A stretch of 64,000 nucleotides of DNA from Bdellovibrionales bacterium (lineage in GTDB: Bacteria; Bdellovibrionota; Bacteriovoracia; Bacteriovoracales; Bacteriovoracaceae), in the NCBI GenBank assembly GCA_018646675.1, contig JABGUH010000008.1, forward strand, positions 23,957-87,956, in the 5' to 3' direction. Positions 52,434-61,400 of this stretch are shown one piece after another. Each line of letters starts with the position of its first letter. The first letter of the stretch is position 1. A program made the translations under genes and the position numbers. The notes beneath the pieces are model-generated. The model was not told where the DNA came from. It saw nothing but the letters and a program-made list of their open reading frames with translations, and searched no databases.

Positions 52434-54125
52434 ATGTTATTAAAATTACTAATAGTTATCACCACCATACTCTTCTCTTCAAGTAGTTACAGTGCTACTG
52501 ACAGTCAGAAGAGGGATGGGCCAGTTCGAGATGAGCTACTATTTGAAAAACAGGAGATCGTTCTGGCCCAAGCGGAACTGCTGGTACTAGATGAAGGAGT
52601 TAAATCAGCACTGCTGAAAATTAAAGAGAATTTAGACAGCCGTCAATTCCATCTGAATAGCTTTCTATTTCTTGCAAAACTACATGAGAGGGTAGGAAAC
52701 AACTCTCGCTCAATGCGAGTTTACTACTATGCAATTCGTAAAATGCACGGCAAGGAGCTTTTAGCGGCCAATAGCGGAGATCACTTAGAGACAGCTTTGA
52801 AAAAGATGCCCCCCCCTGCTGAGGAGGCGTTGAGAGTCTACATCAAGATTGCCCAGATCTACCATCAGATGGCAAATAAGGGCGACTATCCAACCAACTT
52901 CACCCCCCGTTTAATGAATCTGTCCCTTAAATACTACAAAATTTGTCAGTACTATAAATACCAACTGCCATCAGTAGAGTTCCAAATGGCCCAGATTAAA
53001 CGACAACAAAATAATTTTATCGAGGCGATTAACCACTACTGGGAGGCCAAAGAGCTACTAGAGGATAATCAAGAGAATCGCGAACAGATCGATATGATTA
53101 ACTATCTGCTTGGCGCCTCCCTGATCTCAGCTGGACGCCGTAACGCCGGAGCTGAATATTTAAAAAATATCCATCAAGCCAAGGGAGTCTCCACTTCTCT
53201 GCAAGGATATGCCAACGATTACCTAGATGCTCTCTCCTACGAATTTACGATGTTGAGTGCCACTCTCTCAAGTGAGTATAGCAGCAACTATTTCAGCTTG
53301 AGCGAAACGGAGCTAGACGCCCTTGACCCTGCGACTGATGCCTCACCGTCCGCCTGGTTCGACTCTCTCTATGTTTTGTTCTACTATACCTCACAATCCT
53401 ATAAAAATTGGTCCTACTCAGTTAGCGCCACCTGGAATGAAACCAAGCTAAAAGATGATAGTTTAAGTAATGGGGACTCGCGCAGTATTGGCTTCTCTAG
53501 TGATTTACAAAATAACACCTTTACCTCATTTTTACTCAAACTTGGTTATAACTACACCTTCGTAGCAGTCCGCAGCGACCTTCGTTCTGCCACTGATAGC
53601 CGTATGAAAAAAAGCTATGCACTACAAGGTTTAACCCCACAGCTAACCTATATTTCTCGTTCCGGCACCACTAACTTCAGTCTCTCTTTAACCAGCTATC
53701 ACTACGTAAATGTCGATACCGATCCACCAATCTATCGCACCTACTCACTCTCTTATACCCCATTTTCCATTTCAAAATATTTTTCACCCTCCTACTCTCT
53801 CTCCTACTCCATTAATGATTCAGAGATTGACTACACTAATGACACAATCAACCTCTCCTTTTCTAACCACCTCGCACTTATTCGAACCCTAAGTCTGTTT
53901 GGCTCCCTAGACTTCCTCAGTAGTAGTAATGACTCCCCCAATCTGCAGAGTGATAACTACACTCAATACACCGCCTCTCTATCTCTAAACTACATTACCC
54001 CGATCAGTGATACTCTAACCGCCTCCCTTCTAACGACGAAGAGTCTGACCATGCCTGACGAGGACCTGGAGGGAGATCACATCAATGCTTGGACTATGAA
54101 ACTAAGTGTCAGCTACAACTTTTAA
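52434..54125 (+). CDS. TPR-like plus outer-membrane barrel protein
   Basis: The start is the ATG at 52434, because the signal peptide (MLLKLLIVITTILFSSSSYS) begins there. The first 270 residues are helical with TPR-like pairs (FLAKLHERVGNNSRSMRVYYY; AINHYWEAKELLED). The remaining 290 residues are strand-rich with alternating Ser/Thr/Tyr and end KLSVSYNF, the terminal-Phe sign of a barrel. A periplasmic TPR domain joined to a barrel resembles polysaccharide or protein secretion porins such as PgaA/BcsC types (analogy only). The 3' end overlaps the convergent gene by 24 bases. Confidence 0.7.
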   Translation: MLLKLLIVITTILFSSSSYSATDSQKRDGPVRDELLFEKQEIVLAQAELLVLDEGVKSALLKIKENLDSRQFHLNSFLFLAKLHERVGNNSRSMRVYYYAIRKMHGKELLAANSGDHLETALKKMPPPAEEALRVYIKIAQIYHQMANKGDYPTNFTPRLMNLSLKYYKICQYYKYQLPSVEFQMAQIKRQQNNFIEAINHYWEAKELLEDNQENREQIDMINYLLGASLISAGRRNAGAEYLKNIHQAKGVSTSLQGYANDYLDALSYEFTMLSATLSSEYSSNYFSLSETELDALDPATDASPSAWFDSLYVLFYYTSQSYKNWSYSVSATWNETKLKDDSLSNGDSRSIGFSSDLQNNTFTSFLLKLGYNYTFVAVRSDLRSATDSRMKKSYALQGLTPQLTYISRSGTTNFSLSLTSYHYVNVDTDPPIYRTYSLSYTPFSISKYFSPSYSLSYSINDSEIDYTNDTINLSFSNHLALIRTLSLFGSLDFLSSSNDSPNLQSDNYTQYTASLSLNYITPISDTLTASLLTTKSLTMPDEDLEGDHINAWTMKLSVSYNF

Positions 54126-54683
54126 GCGCTCTGATTTGGAACGCTTTCGCAACTCAATACTGTACTGACGTTTAGTATCATGATCCGGTAGTATCTCTTG
54201 AAGCGGAAGATGATAGATACTGTCCGGTAGATCGTGATCATTAATGCCAAGATATTTATTAATCGTCTCCATCTCAATTCCCGAGTGAGAGCTAAGCTTG
54301 ATAAACTCCTCGCGGTTGAGCTGGAGCTGAGTCACATCACCAGTCGGTGAAATTCGCCCTTGAGTAAAACAGTCATCCAGTCGTCCGATTGGCAGATGTC
54401 CAACTAGAGACCAAAAGAGCAAGAGCAAAGGAAGTTCCAGGTATCGTAGATGGGCAGAGCGATACTCCTTGACCTCCTCTTGTAGCTCCACACAGATTAA
54501 AAAACGTAGCAGTGGGAATTTAAACTGCTCACACTTGGAGATAAAAACTAATTTCTCTTTGATGGTGCGCCCTAATGTCCCCAGTCCAACTAACTCTAGT
54601 CCGGCCATCCCCTTGGAGGTATGACCAAAGATATCAACTGCCACTAAATGATTGCCATGGGGGATTACCCCTTTGATCTGCAT
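54102..54683 (-). CDS. ComM/YifB N-terminal-domain-only protein
   Basis: Residues 1-115 follow the N-terminal fold of ComM (Mg-chelatase-like helicase): VDIFGHTSKGMAGLELVGLGTLGRTIKEKL corresponds to the VExxIxxGLPxFxIVGLP region (described in part here), and YLELPLLLLFW to the YDLPIALGIL strand. The AAA+ ATPase domain is absent: the protein ends after 193 residues with a polar C-terminal segment. It may be a degenerate or specialised derivative. ATG at 54683 is preferred over GTG at 54689. Confidence 0.6.
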   Translation of the reverse strand: MQIKGVIPHGNHLVAVDIFGHTSKGMAGLELVGLGTLGRTIKEKLVFISKCEQFKFPLLRFLICVELQEEVKEYRSAHLRYLELPLLLLFWSLVGHLPIGRLDDCFTQGRISPTGDVTQLQLNREEFIKLSSHSGIEMETINKYLGINDHDLPDSIYHLPLQEILPDHDTKRQYSIELRKRSKSERLKVVADT

Positions 54684-54819
54684 CTGCACCTCTCCCTCCC
54701 CTTATGAGCCGTTTAACAGCAACTACGGGTATAAACGATCAGCAAATTGATGCCAAAACTAAAAAAGATAAGTGGGTGATTACTAAATGATCAATTTAAA
54801 TCTTTAAAAAAAATGATCC

Positions 54820-55359
54820 CTAGTTGGAAAAATAACAGTTGAGTGTCCGCTTTCCTGTTTTAAGTAGCTCTAACTTGGTAACTGATGCATGAATAAGTTT
54901 CAACCTCGATGCCGATTTGGCCTGTAGCTGAAGACACCCTTGTTTTGGATCTTTGCAGGCCACAGGTGGAAGTTTTTGGCAATCCCTTACGATCCGTAAA
55001 TCCTGACCATAGATACATGTCGCAGTTTTTTCTCTCTTCGACTTAACCTCTCCCAGTAGTAACCACTCACCAGACTCTAAGCGAGGAGCACACCCTGAGG
55101 TTATAGCTACCGCTACTCCGGTACAGCTCAATTTTAGCTGATCGATCACTTCCATCAATAAGGTGTATGACTTACCCCGTGAAGAGCAGATAGTTCTAAA
55201 TGAAACCTCTTGCTCTCTGCGGCCAGTAATTGTCACCTTGCTATCATTGACAGCAGCAGCAATACTCAAATCGCTCCCTAATATCAAAAAGATGGAGATG
55301 AAGGCGTAAAGGTTAAAATGGTTGATTAAATATAAGTTGAAAGCGATTATCTGATTCAT
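54820..55359 (-). CDS. Secreted hypothetical protein with six or more Cys
   Basis: An N-terminal hydrophobic segment (FNLYAFISIFLILGSDLSIAA) looks like a signal peptide with a long n-region. The mature part has about eight Cys (TICSSRGKSY, KLSCTG, SGCAP, TATCIYG, RDCQK, VACKDPKQGCLQ) and seems disulfide-bonded. The start overlaps the upstream gene by 47 bases, so a later start is possible. No family recognised. Confidence 0.6.
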   Translation of the reverse strand: MNQIIAFNLYLINHFNLYAFISIFLILGSDLSIAAAVNDSKVTITGRREQEVSFRTICSSRGKSYTLLMEVIDQLKLSCTGVAVAITSGCAPRLESGEWLLLGEVKSKREKTATCIYGQDLRIVRDCQKLPPVACKDPKQGCLQLQAKSASRLKLIHASVTKLELLKTGKRTLNCYFSN

Positions 55360-56158
55360 CGCTAAACATCATATCACTATCATCTTGATGTGAGGAGATA
55401 TTTGCAGAGATATTGCTAGTCAACTTTTTCTCTACCGAGGCGACCCAACGAGAGTTATGAACCTCATAATCAATATTAGTTTTCAGCCCAAAAGATTTAA
55501 TATCTCGGTTCAAGTTGACATTGATTTTGCCGCTTAAGTAGAAATCGGTGCGAAACTGCATTAACGGATTCTCCACTAACATTATAGCTTTCCCCCGTAA
55601 CACACGAGCCTTGAATTTTAATTTAATATAGTTATTAACTTTTATCTTTGCCTTGGGACGCAACTTCTTTTGCATCTGCCCCACCTGTGCCAACGTACTA
55701 CCTTTAGGAGCACGCTTAACCTCACCTGATATTCTCTTATCCACATACTTTAACATCATTTTAGTGAGGTAGTTAGTTTGAGTATCGTTTGAGGGCAGCT
55801 CATATAGCCCCATCTTCTCTAAATTCCAATCATCTTCATACTGCTTGGTCTTATCCCAACTATCAACCTGCTTTCTCATGGAGACCAACACACCAGCATC
55901 ATCCTCCACCATCACTCGCTTTAACCAGAGCTCACGTCTGAGTGGGATGACGATCGCTTCATCATTAGCAACAAAATTAGATGGAGTGCGAAAAGCAGTT
56001 CGATGATAAATACTTAGCTGACTAAGTGTTATGGTGTTCTTTGCGTGATTATCGGCAGCATAAAGGTCTGATACCACCAGCACTAACAATAGTACCAAAG
56101 GCCAAAGTGGCATGATCCAAAGATCTAAATGTGGTATTACCCATCTATTTTTCATCAT
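55313..56158 (-). CDS. Secreted outer-membrane-like hypothetical protein
   Basis: A signal peptide (LWPLVLLLVLVVSDLYA) is followed by a mixed region and a strand-rich C-terminal 110 residues ending RFQLIFNQPF, suggesting a small barrel or barrel-bound protein. Lys/Arg-rich segments occupy the middle. It lies downstream of the parAB pair with about 140 bases between, on the same strand. Function unknown. Confidence 0.6.
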   Translation of the reverse strand: MMKNRWVIPHLDLWIMPLWPLVLLLVLVVSDLYAADNHAKNTITLSQLSIYHRTAFRTPSNFVANDEAIVIPLRRELWLKRVMVEDDAGVLVSMRKQVDSWDKTKQYEDDWNLEKMGLYELPSNDTQTNYLTKMMLKYVDKRISGEVKRAPKGSTLAQVGQMQKKLRPKAKIKVNNYIKLKFKARVLRGKAIMLVENPLMQFRTDFYLSGKINVNLNRDIKSFGLKTNIDYEVHNSRWVASVEKKLTSNISANISSHQDDSDMMFSDESDNRFQLIFNQPF

Positions 56159-56298
56159 CTGCCTATTTTTTTTACACCCCTTAATCAGTAAATAGTTGTT
56201 AACTAGCTGTAATTTAGATAATCCACCATAATCAACGACTATTCGTGATCATCTATAAGCTATATAGATGCAATTACTATTCCAAATTTAACTCTAAG

Positions 56299-57186
56299 CT
56301 ATGAAAAGATATCTAACAGGAGATCATCTCCCAAGGTGGCCCGCTGGGTAGTGGCTTTTCGACCTCTTTTTGTTCCCGTTGCGACGCTTTTAGCAACCAC
56401 CAAAGATGCGACCTCATCCATCTGACGACGAGGCTTGGGGCCCCGTCGCTTAGCACTTTTAGTACCAGTGCTTAGCACACCACCGTCCTTAATTACTCGC
56501 CTTAATTGTGCACGCTTAGTAACATCACCACTTAAGATCAACTTGCGTACCCGATTTTTTAGCACTCCCTTTTCAAGAGCTTCGAACTCTACCAGTACAT
56601 ACTTCTCAATGTTATGTACTTTTGCAGCCTCTTTGATTCCACTAGGCATCTTGGCAATCAAAAGACTTCGATGGACATCACTTTTAGAGATCCCCATTGC
56701 GGCCACAATTTTACGTTCACTGGCACGGGTGGCCTGCTGATAGTTATAGATGCCATCTGCCTTATCAATATAGTGCAGATCTTCTCGAGAGGAGTTTTCA
56801 GAGAACTGAATCGCCATTAACTCTTCACTGCTTTTATTCTTTAAAACAAAGCAGGGCGCACTCTCCATTTTTAGCAACGTCATCGCCCGAAAGCGGCGCT
56901 CACCACAAATCAAGGTAAAGCGTCCATCTCGTTCTTCATGAATTACCAGTGGCTGAATTAAGCCATTAACACGGATATTTTCGGCCAGCTCAGCAAGAGA
57001 CTTCTCGTTAAATTTGGTTCGCACCTGCTCTTTAACATGAATGCTCATTAGGGAGACTTCATCCAGCTTGGCACCTTTGAGTAACTTCTCGTCACTGATG
57101 CGATAGACATCGGTAGGCAATTTACCGGCCAGATCAATTGTTCTTCTATTTTTTTTGGCAACCCGAGGGGCAAAACTTTTTACCAT
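56299..57186 (-). CDS. parB: ParB/Spo0J-family partition protein
   Basis: The ParB N-terminal CTP-binding domain is clear: LAENIRVNGLIQPLVI, ICGERRFRAMTLL (GERRxRA box) and IQFSENSSREDLHYIDKADG. A helix-turn-helix follows (IVAAMGISKSDVHRSLLIAK). The C-terminal 80 residues are basic and Arg/Lys/Thr-rich rather than a standard dimerisation domain. GAAGGAG precedes the start. It is 58 bases after parA. No parS consensus of the Spo0J type is visible nearby, so the site is unknown. Confidence 0.85.
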   Translation of the reverse strand: MVKSFAPRVAKKNRRTIDLAGKLPTDVYRISDEKLLKGAKLDEVSLMSIHVKEQVRTKFNEKSLAELAENIRVNGLIQPLVIHEERDGRFTLICGERRFRAMTLLKMESAPCFVLKNKSSEELMAIQFSENSSREDLHYIDKADGIYNYQQATRASERKIVAAMGISKSDVHRSLLIAKMPSGIKEAAKVHNIEKYVLVEFEALEKGVLKNRVRKLILSGDVTKRAQLRRVIKDGGVLSTGTKSAKRRGPKPRRQMDEVASLVVAKSVATGTKRGRKATTQRATLGDDLLLDIFS

Positions 57187-57244
57187 TGCTTACTACTCCT
57201 TCATCCTTGAATATGAGCAACAAATAATTAACTAAATTCAAATA

Positions 57245-58018
57245 TTACAAATCCAAAAACTGCCATAAATCTTGATAGTCATTCTTACCAGTACAACGCT
57301 TGCCCATCATAAAGACTGGCTTTTTAAGAGAGATCGACTCTTGCATGTGAACTAGATTCCTAATTGGAGGAGTAATATTAAATGATAGTGCCAACTCCTC
57401 CATCCGTTGCTGCTCGATCTTTCGTCGACGGTTAACCATCGATGGAATAATAGTAAATTCCAAGACAGGATTCTCAGTCTCTTTGATTATTTCAAAAGTA
57501 TCCATCAACTCCTCTAAGCCATCGATGGAGTAGTCCTGGGCCTGAGTAGGAATTAATATACGGTTTGAAGCGACCAATGCCATGATCAACTCATCACCTA
57601 ACATGGGAGGAGTATCGACCACTACATAGTCAAATTTACCTTTTGCCTCTTCAAGGCGTATCCGCAGTAGTCGCTCTTTGCGACCAGCATCTCGCCGAAT
57701 CTCCGCTTCAGACATAATTAATAGCTTGGATAGATTGGCCATGTGGCGACTGGAGGGAATCAGTGAGATATTCTGATGAAACTCTCCCTTGCCACCGGAA
57801 GGAACCATCACATCTTCTAACCCCACGTCACCGATCAACCACTCCGGAATCAGAGTTCGCTGAATCTGCACCTCAAAAGTACTACTTAAATTTGCCTGAG
57901 AATCTAGGTCAATCACTAGGACGGTACGTCCCTGGTTGGCCAGGTGGCAAGCCAACTGATAACACTGCATAGTCTTACCGACCCCGCCTTTATTGTTGGC
58001 AACTGAGATAACTTCCAT
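57245..58018 (-). CDS. parA: ParA partition ATPase
   Basis: Deviant Walker A NNKGGVGKT at residues 8-16, A' VIDLDSQANLSS and Walker B YVVVDTPPML. Length 257 is typical for chromosomal-type ParA without an N-terminal regulator domain. It is paired with parB directly downstream. The presence of parAB away from an obvious origin could mark a secondary replicon or an integrated element, but no other plasmid genes are seen. CAAGGAG stands before the ATG. Confidence 0.88.
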   Translation of the reverse strand: MEVISVANNKGGVGKTMQCYQLACHLANQGRTVLVIDLDSQANLSSTFEVQIQRTLIPEWLIGDVGLEDVMVPSGGKGEFHQNISLIPSSRHMANLSKLLIMSEAEIRRDAGRKERLLRIRLEEAKGKFDYVVVDTPPMLGDELIMALVASNRILIPTQAQDYSIDGLEELMDTFEIIKETENPVLEFTIIPSMVNRRRKIEQQRMEELALSFNITPPIRNLVHMQESISLKKPVFMMGKRCTGKNDYQDLWQFLDL

Positions 58019-58409
58019 GCTAAACTCCTTGATCCAAACTCGCGAGTCTTGAGTATTTCAACACCCTTACTAAAAAATTGTAGAGAATTTGATCTGGTTC
58101 GTCAAAAAAAGTGACCATTTAGGTTAATTATTTAAAATTGATAAAGTTACCGGCCAGATGCCATCTTCAAGAGGCAGTTTACCCCCCAATTTAATAATCG
58201 CTGATCGGCACTCGGATAAAAAAAAAGGTTAGATAAGTATAAGTTATTCCAGGGTGTTAACTAAGAATATCACACTTAGTTCTCTTTCCAGGTCAATACC
58301 AGAGTAAAGCTGTCATATAATCAGAGATGGAGATGATAATAATTTCCCCTAAGAGATATGTATATAAAGGGATAAAGAGCTTCCCCCACGTTGCCGACAG
58401 GTAAAAGGT
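58019..58409. other. 391-base intergenic region between divergent genes
   Basis: No gene is supported. It contains an A/T-rich stretch and an A10 run near 58220, and must hold the promoters for parA (minus) and the giant lipoprotein (plus). A parS site might be expected here, but no clear palindrome was found by eye. Confidence 0.4.
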
Positions 58410-61400
58410 ATGAGTGAGTTGATTAAGATGAAACAGGGCCTACTAATCACCAGCTTGGTGCTAGTGGTGCTTTTAATTACCGGATGTATGCCGGCCGCTC
58501 CCAATGGAGAGCGAAGGTCTAGTAGTGAGGCGGAAGTAACTCCTGATACCACCGCGAATAGTGGAAGCACCACTACCAGTAACTCGGGCGAAGTGCTCTA
58601 CTGGTACAGTAGTGCTCAAAAAGTCACAGGTACTATCACTTTAAACGCTGATCAGCAGGATATAGTCTACTTACGAGGAGATGCAATCCACAATTTTCTA
58701 ATTAATAATTCCAACTATCAAAATACTTACTGTCTAGTTGTTAACTTTAATGAGAGTGGTATGAAACAGCTACGGGCCAGGGCCACTCCCATCAGCTTTA
58801 ATAACTTTAATACGGGCATGCTGGAGCGACTATTTAGAATTGATCTACCAAGCAAGAGTGCCAATCAAGCCTCTTGTGATGGGACAATTGATAGCACCAT
58901 CACTGGAGCAGGAGCATTTATCCTTAGTGATATCTGTCTAACCTGTACTACCAAGGCAAACTCTTCGACCATCAATCTCTATGAAAGCATAGGAGGGATT
59001 AATGATCTCTCAGTAATACCTCGAACAACTTTAGATATCAGCAGCATTGGAATGCGAGTAGACCTAAGTTCCAACAGCTCAAGTGTTATCAGTCAGTGTA
59101 CCAATTCCAGTTGTAGTGCCAAAGGATTTGACTGCTGCCTATCCGGCCAATGTGTTAACGACGCTGCGTTGAAACCCAACGCCTCATCCGAGAGCAACTA
59201 CTACCAAGCGGTGGCAGATGTCACCTCTGATCCCAATCAGTTTATCCACTACCCTAATGTCTACTTTATCTGTGGACACCATGTCGTTCCAACCCCAGTT
59301 GACCCCACACCGGTTAATCCTGAGGAGGAAGCCAATGCCCGTCTAGCAACAAAAGTCAAACAGTATAAGTGCCTCAAAGGTTATCCCAGCACTACTCCCT
59401 ACTCCAATTGTGAGCACACCGAATGCGCGACGAATGGGAACAGCGACTGTTTTGACGAAGTTAGAAAGCAGATCTGGATTGAGTGCGGCTGTGAAAAAAC
59501 CCCTACTCCCGATGATCCTGATAACTACTACTGTCCAGATCTAAGCCTTAGGGCATACGATGCAGCAGATGAGCTGATCGATCAAATTATCTCATCAAGC
59601 ACCTTCAGCAAAGTAGAGTGCGATATCCCGGCGAATGATGCTGACCCCGCTCCATTTCAAAAGCTTAATGTCACCGTTCCAGGTAATAGTGCTCCCCACC
59701 GTTTTTTCTGTAAGAGCGATGGTGGAACTAATTGCAGTGCAGGGGAGGCCGTTGATGATATCAACACCATCTCTGGTCAAGATATTGAACCGGAAGGTGC
59801 AGAGTTTTTCTACCTTGATCCTGATGCCCAAATAGACCCGATTAATGGCTCCTTCAATATCAACCACATTTTAGGACAATTTTCTACGACGCTAACTGAA
59901 GCCAAACCGGCAAAAGTTGTGACGGTAGAGTTTAACCAAGCATATGTTATTAGCACTACGACTGGTTACTACACTCCCTGTCCCTCTTGTGCCAAAGACT
60001 CATGGTACGACAATTTTTCATCATTTCCAGTTTCCAGAATGGGAGTTGGGCTACAAAATATTGGATATACCACCAAACGCGACCGCTATAACAGTAACAC
60101 CACTCACGGTAACTATGAAGATACCATTTTTGGACGGGCCTGTTTTGTGCCACCAACAATGATTCCCTTCTCCCATACACCCAATAGCGATCTTGCTACT
60201 CAAAGAGAGAACCGACTTGCCACCCAGACCGCCCTTTTCGTCAATGGCTATCAACGGGATTGGTATGGCTTTAATCTTGGAGCATTGATTGGATCTTTTG
60301 ATGGTGTAACTTGGTTTGCCATTGGCAAAACACGAAGAATTATCTCTACCTCCACAAAACTGTTTCTGGCGATCAATGCCCCCTTTGCCGATCTGGCACT
60401 TACCTCTGACTTGGTGGTTGATATCACAGTTGATAACGGTGATGCCACTGCTGCTAATTACGACTATAATCCCAATCTAACTCTAGGTGATGCCCGCCAA
60501 AATCAGGCTGGTAGCTGCCAAGCTAACCATATGTGTCAGCGAGATATAGACTGTATCACCCGACTCGGATGGGAGTATCGCTGTGCTGATATCTCTAAGT
60601 TACGCACCAACTGGCCAACCTTTGATATTAACGGAGTTGAAGTAACCAATAGTGAATTGGCCAATGTTGGCTTTGCCTCAGTTGTCCATGGCAACCTACC
60701 AACTGGTAGTAGTAAGCGTTGTGTCTATCGTGGAGCTGGTGCCATCTGTAAACAGAATTACGCTGCCGGTCTAATTGATAGTGCTGCCACTCCACTGTTA
60801 ACCTGCGCTCCCAACTTCTACTGTGCTGATATCAGCAGTGCTGTTTTTAACCATGAGGTGGTTAGAGAGCCAGAGAAAGTGGAACTATTTCTCTTTGGAC
60901 AGGACTCAAATGTTCTTGGCCGCCCAAGCAAATATCTACTGGCCACTACAGCTCTAACCTCTTCCACCATTCAGCAAAACTTGGCCGACAATGGCTTGAA
61001 TATGATGAGTAGTACTGGCGGCGAGTTGGGTCTCTGCCGACCAGGCAGAAATCTGGCCTCAGTCGTTCCGGCCAGTGACACCTACCTGACCCAACACCAA
61101 TCGGCTGATGGTAGTAATCGGACTGACTACATCAATCAGATTGCCTCTTGTGATATCACTGGAGGCATAGATAACAGAGTCCATAGCTGTCCGGTAGTTA
61201 TCACTAGTGGAACTCAAGAGAGTAATAGTGATTATGGAAACTACCTACTAGAAAGTAGTAATTTTAGTGAACATCACAAACAGAATAGCTGTGGCCAAGA
61301 GGCGATGAGAGACAGTTCTACCAACTCCTTTGCCCCTATCGAGGCAGAGGTATTGGGGGTCACAACCAGCCTGTTACTTCCCACTGTCGCCAAAGACGCC

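Noticed and set aside
56299..58018. parAB as part of the magnetosome system
   Set aside because: It lies 30 kb away on the far side of unrelated genes and forms a standard parA-parB pair.
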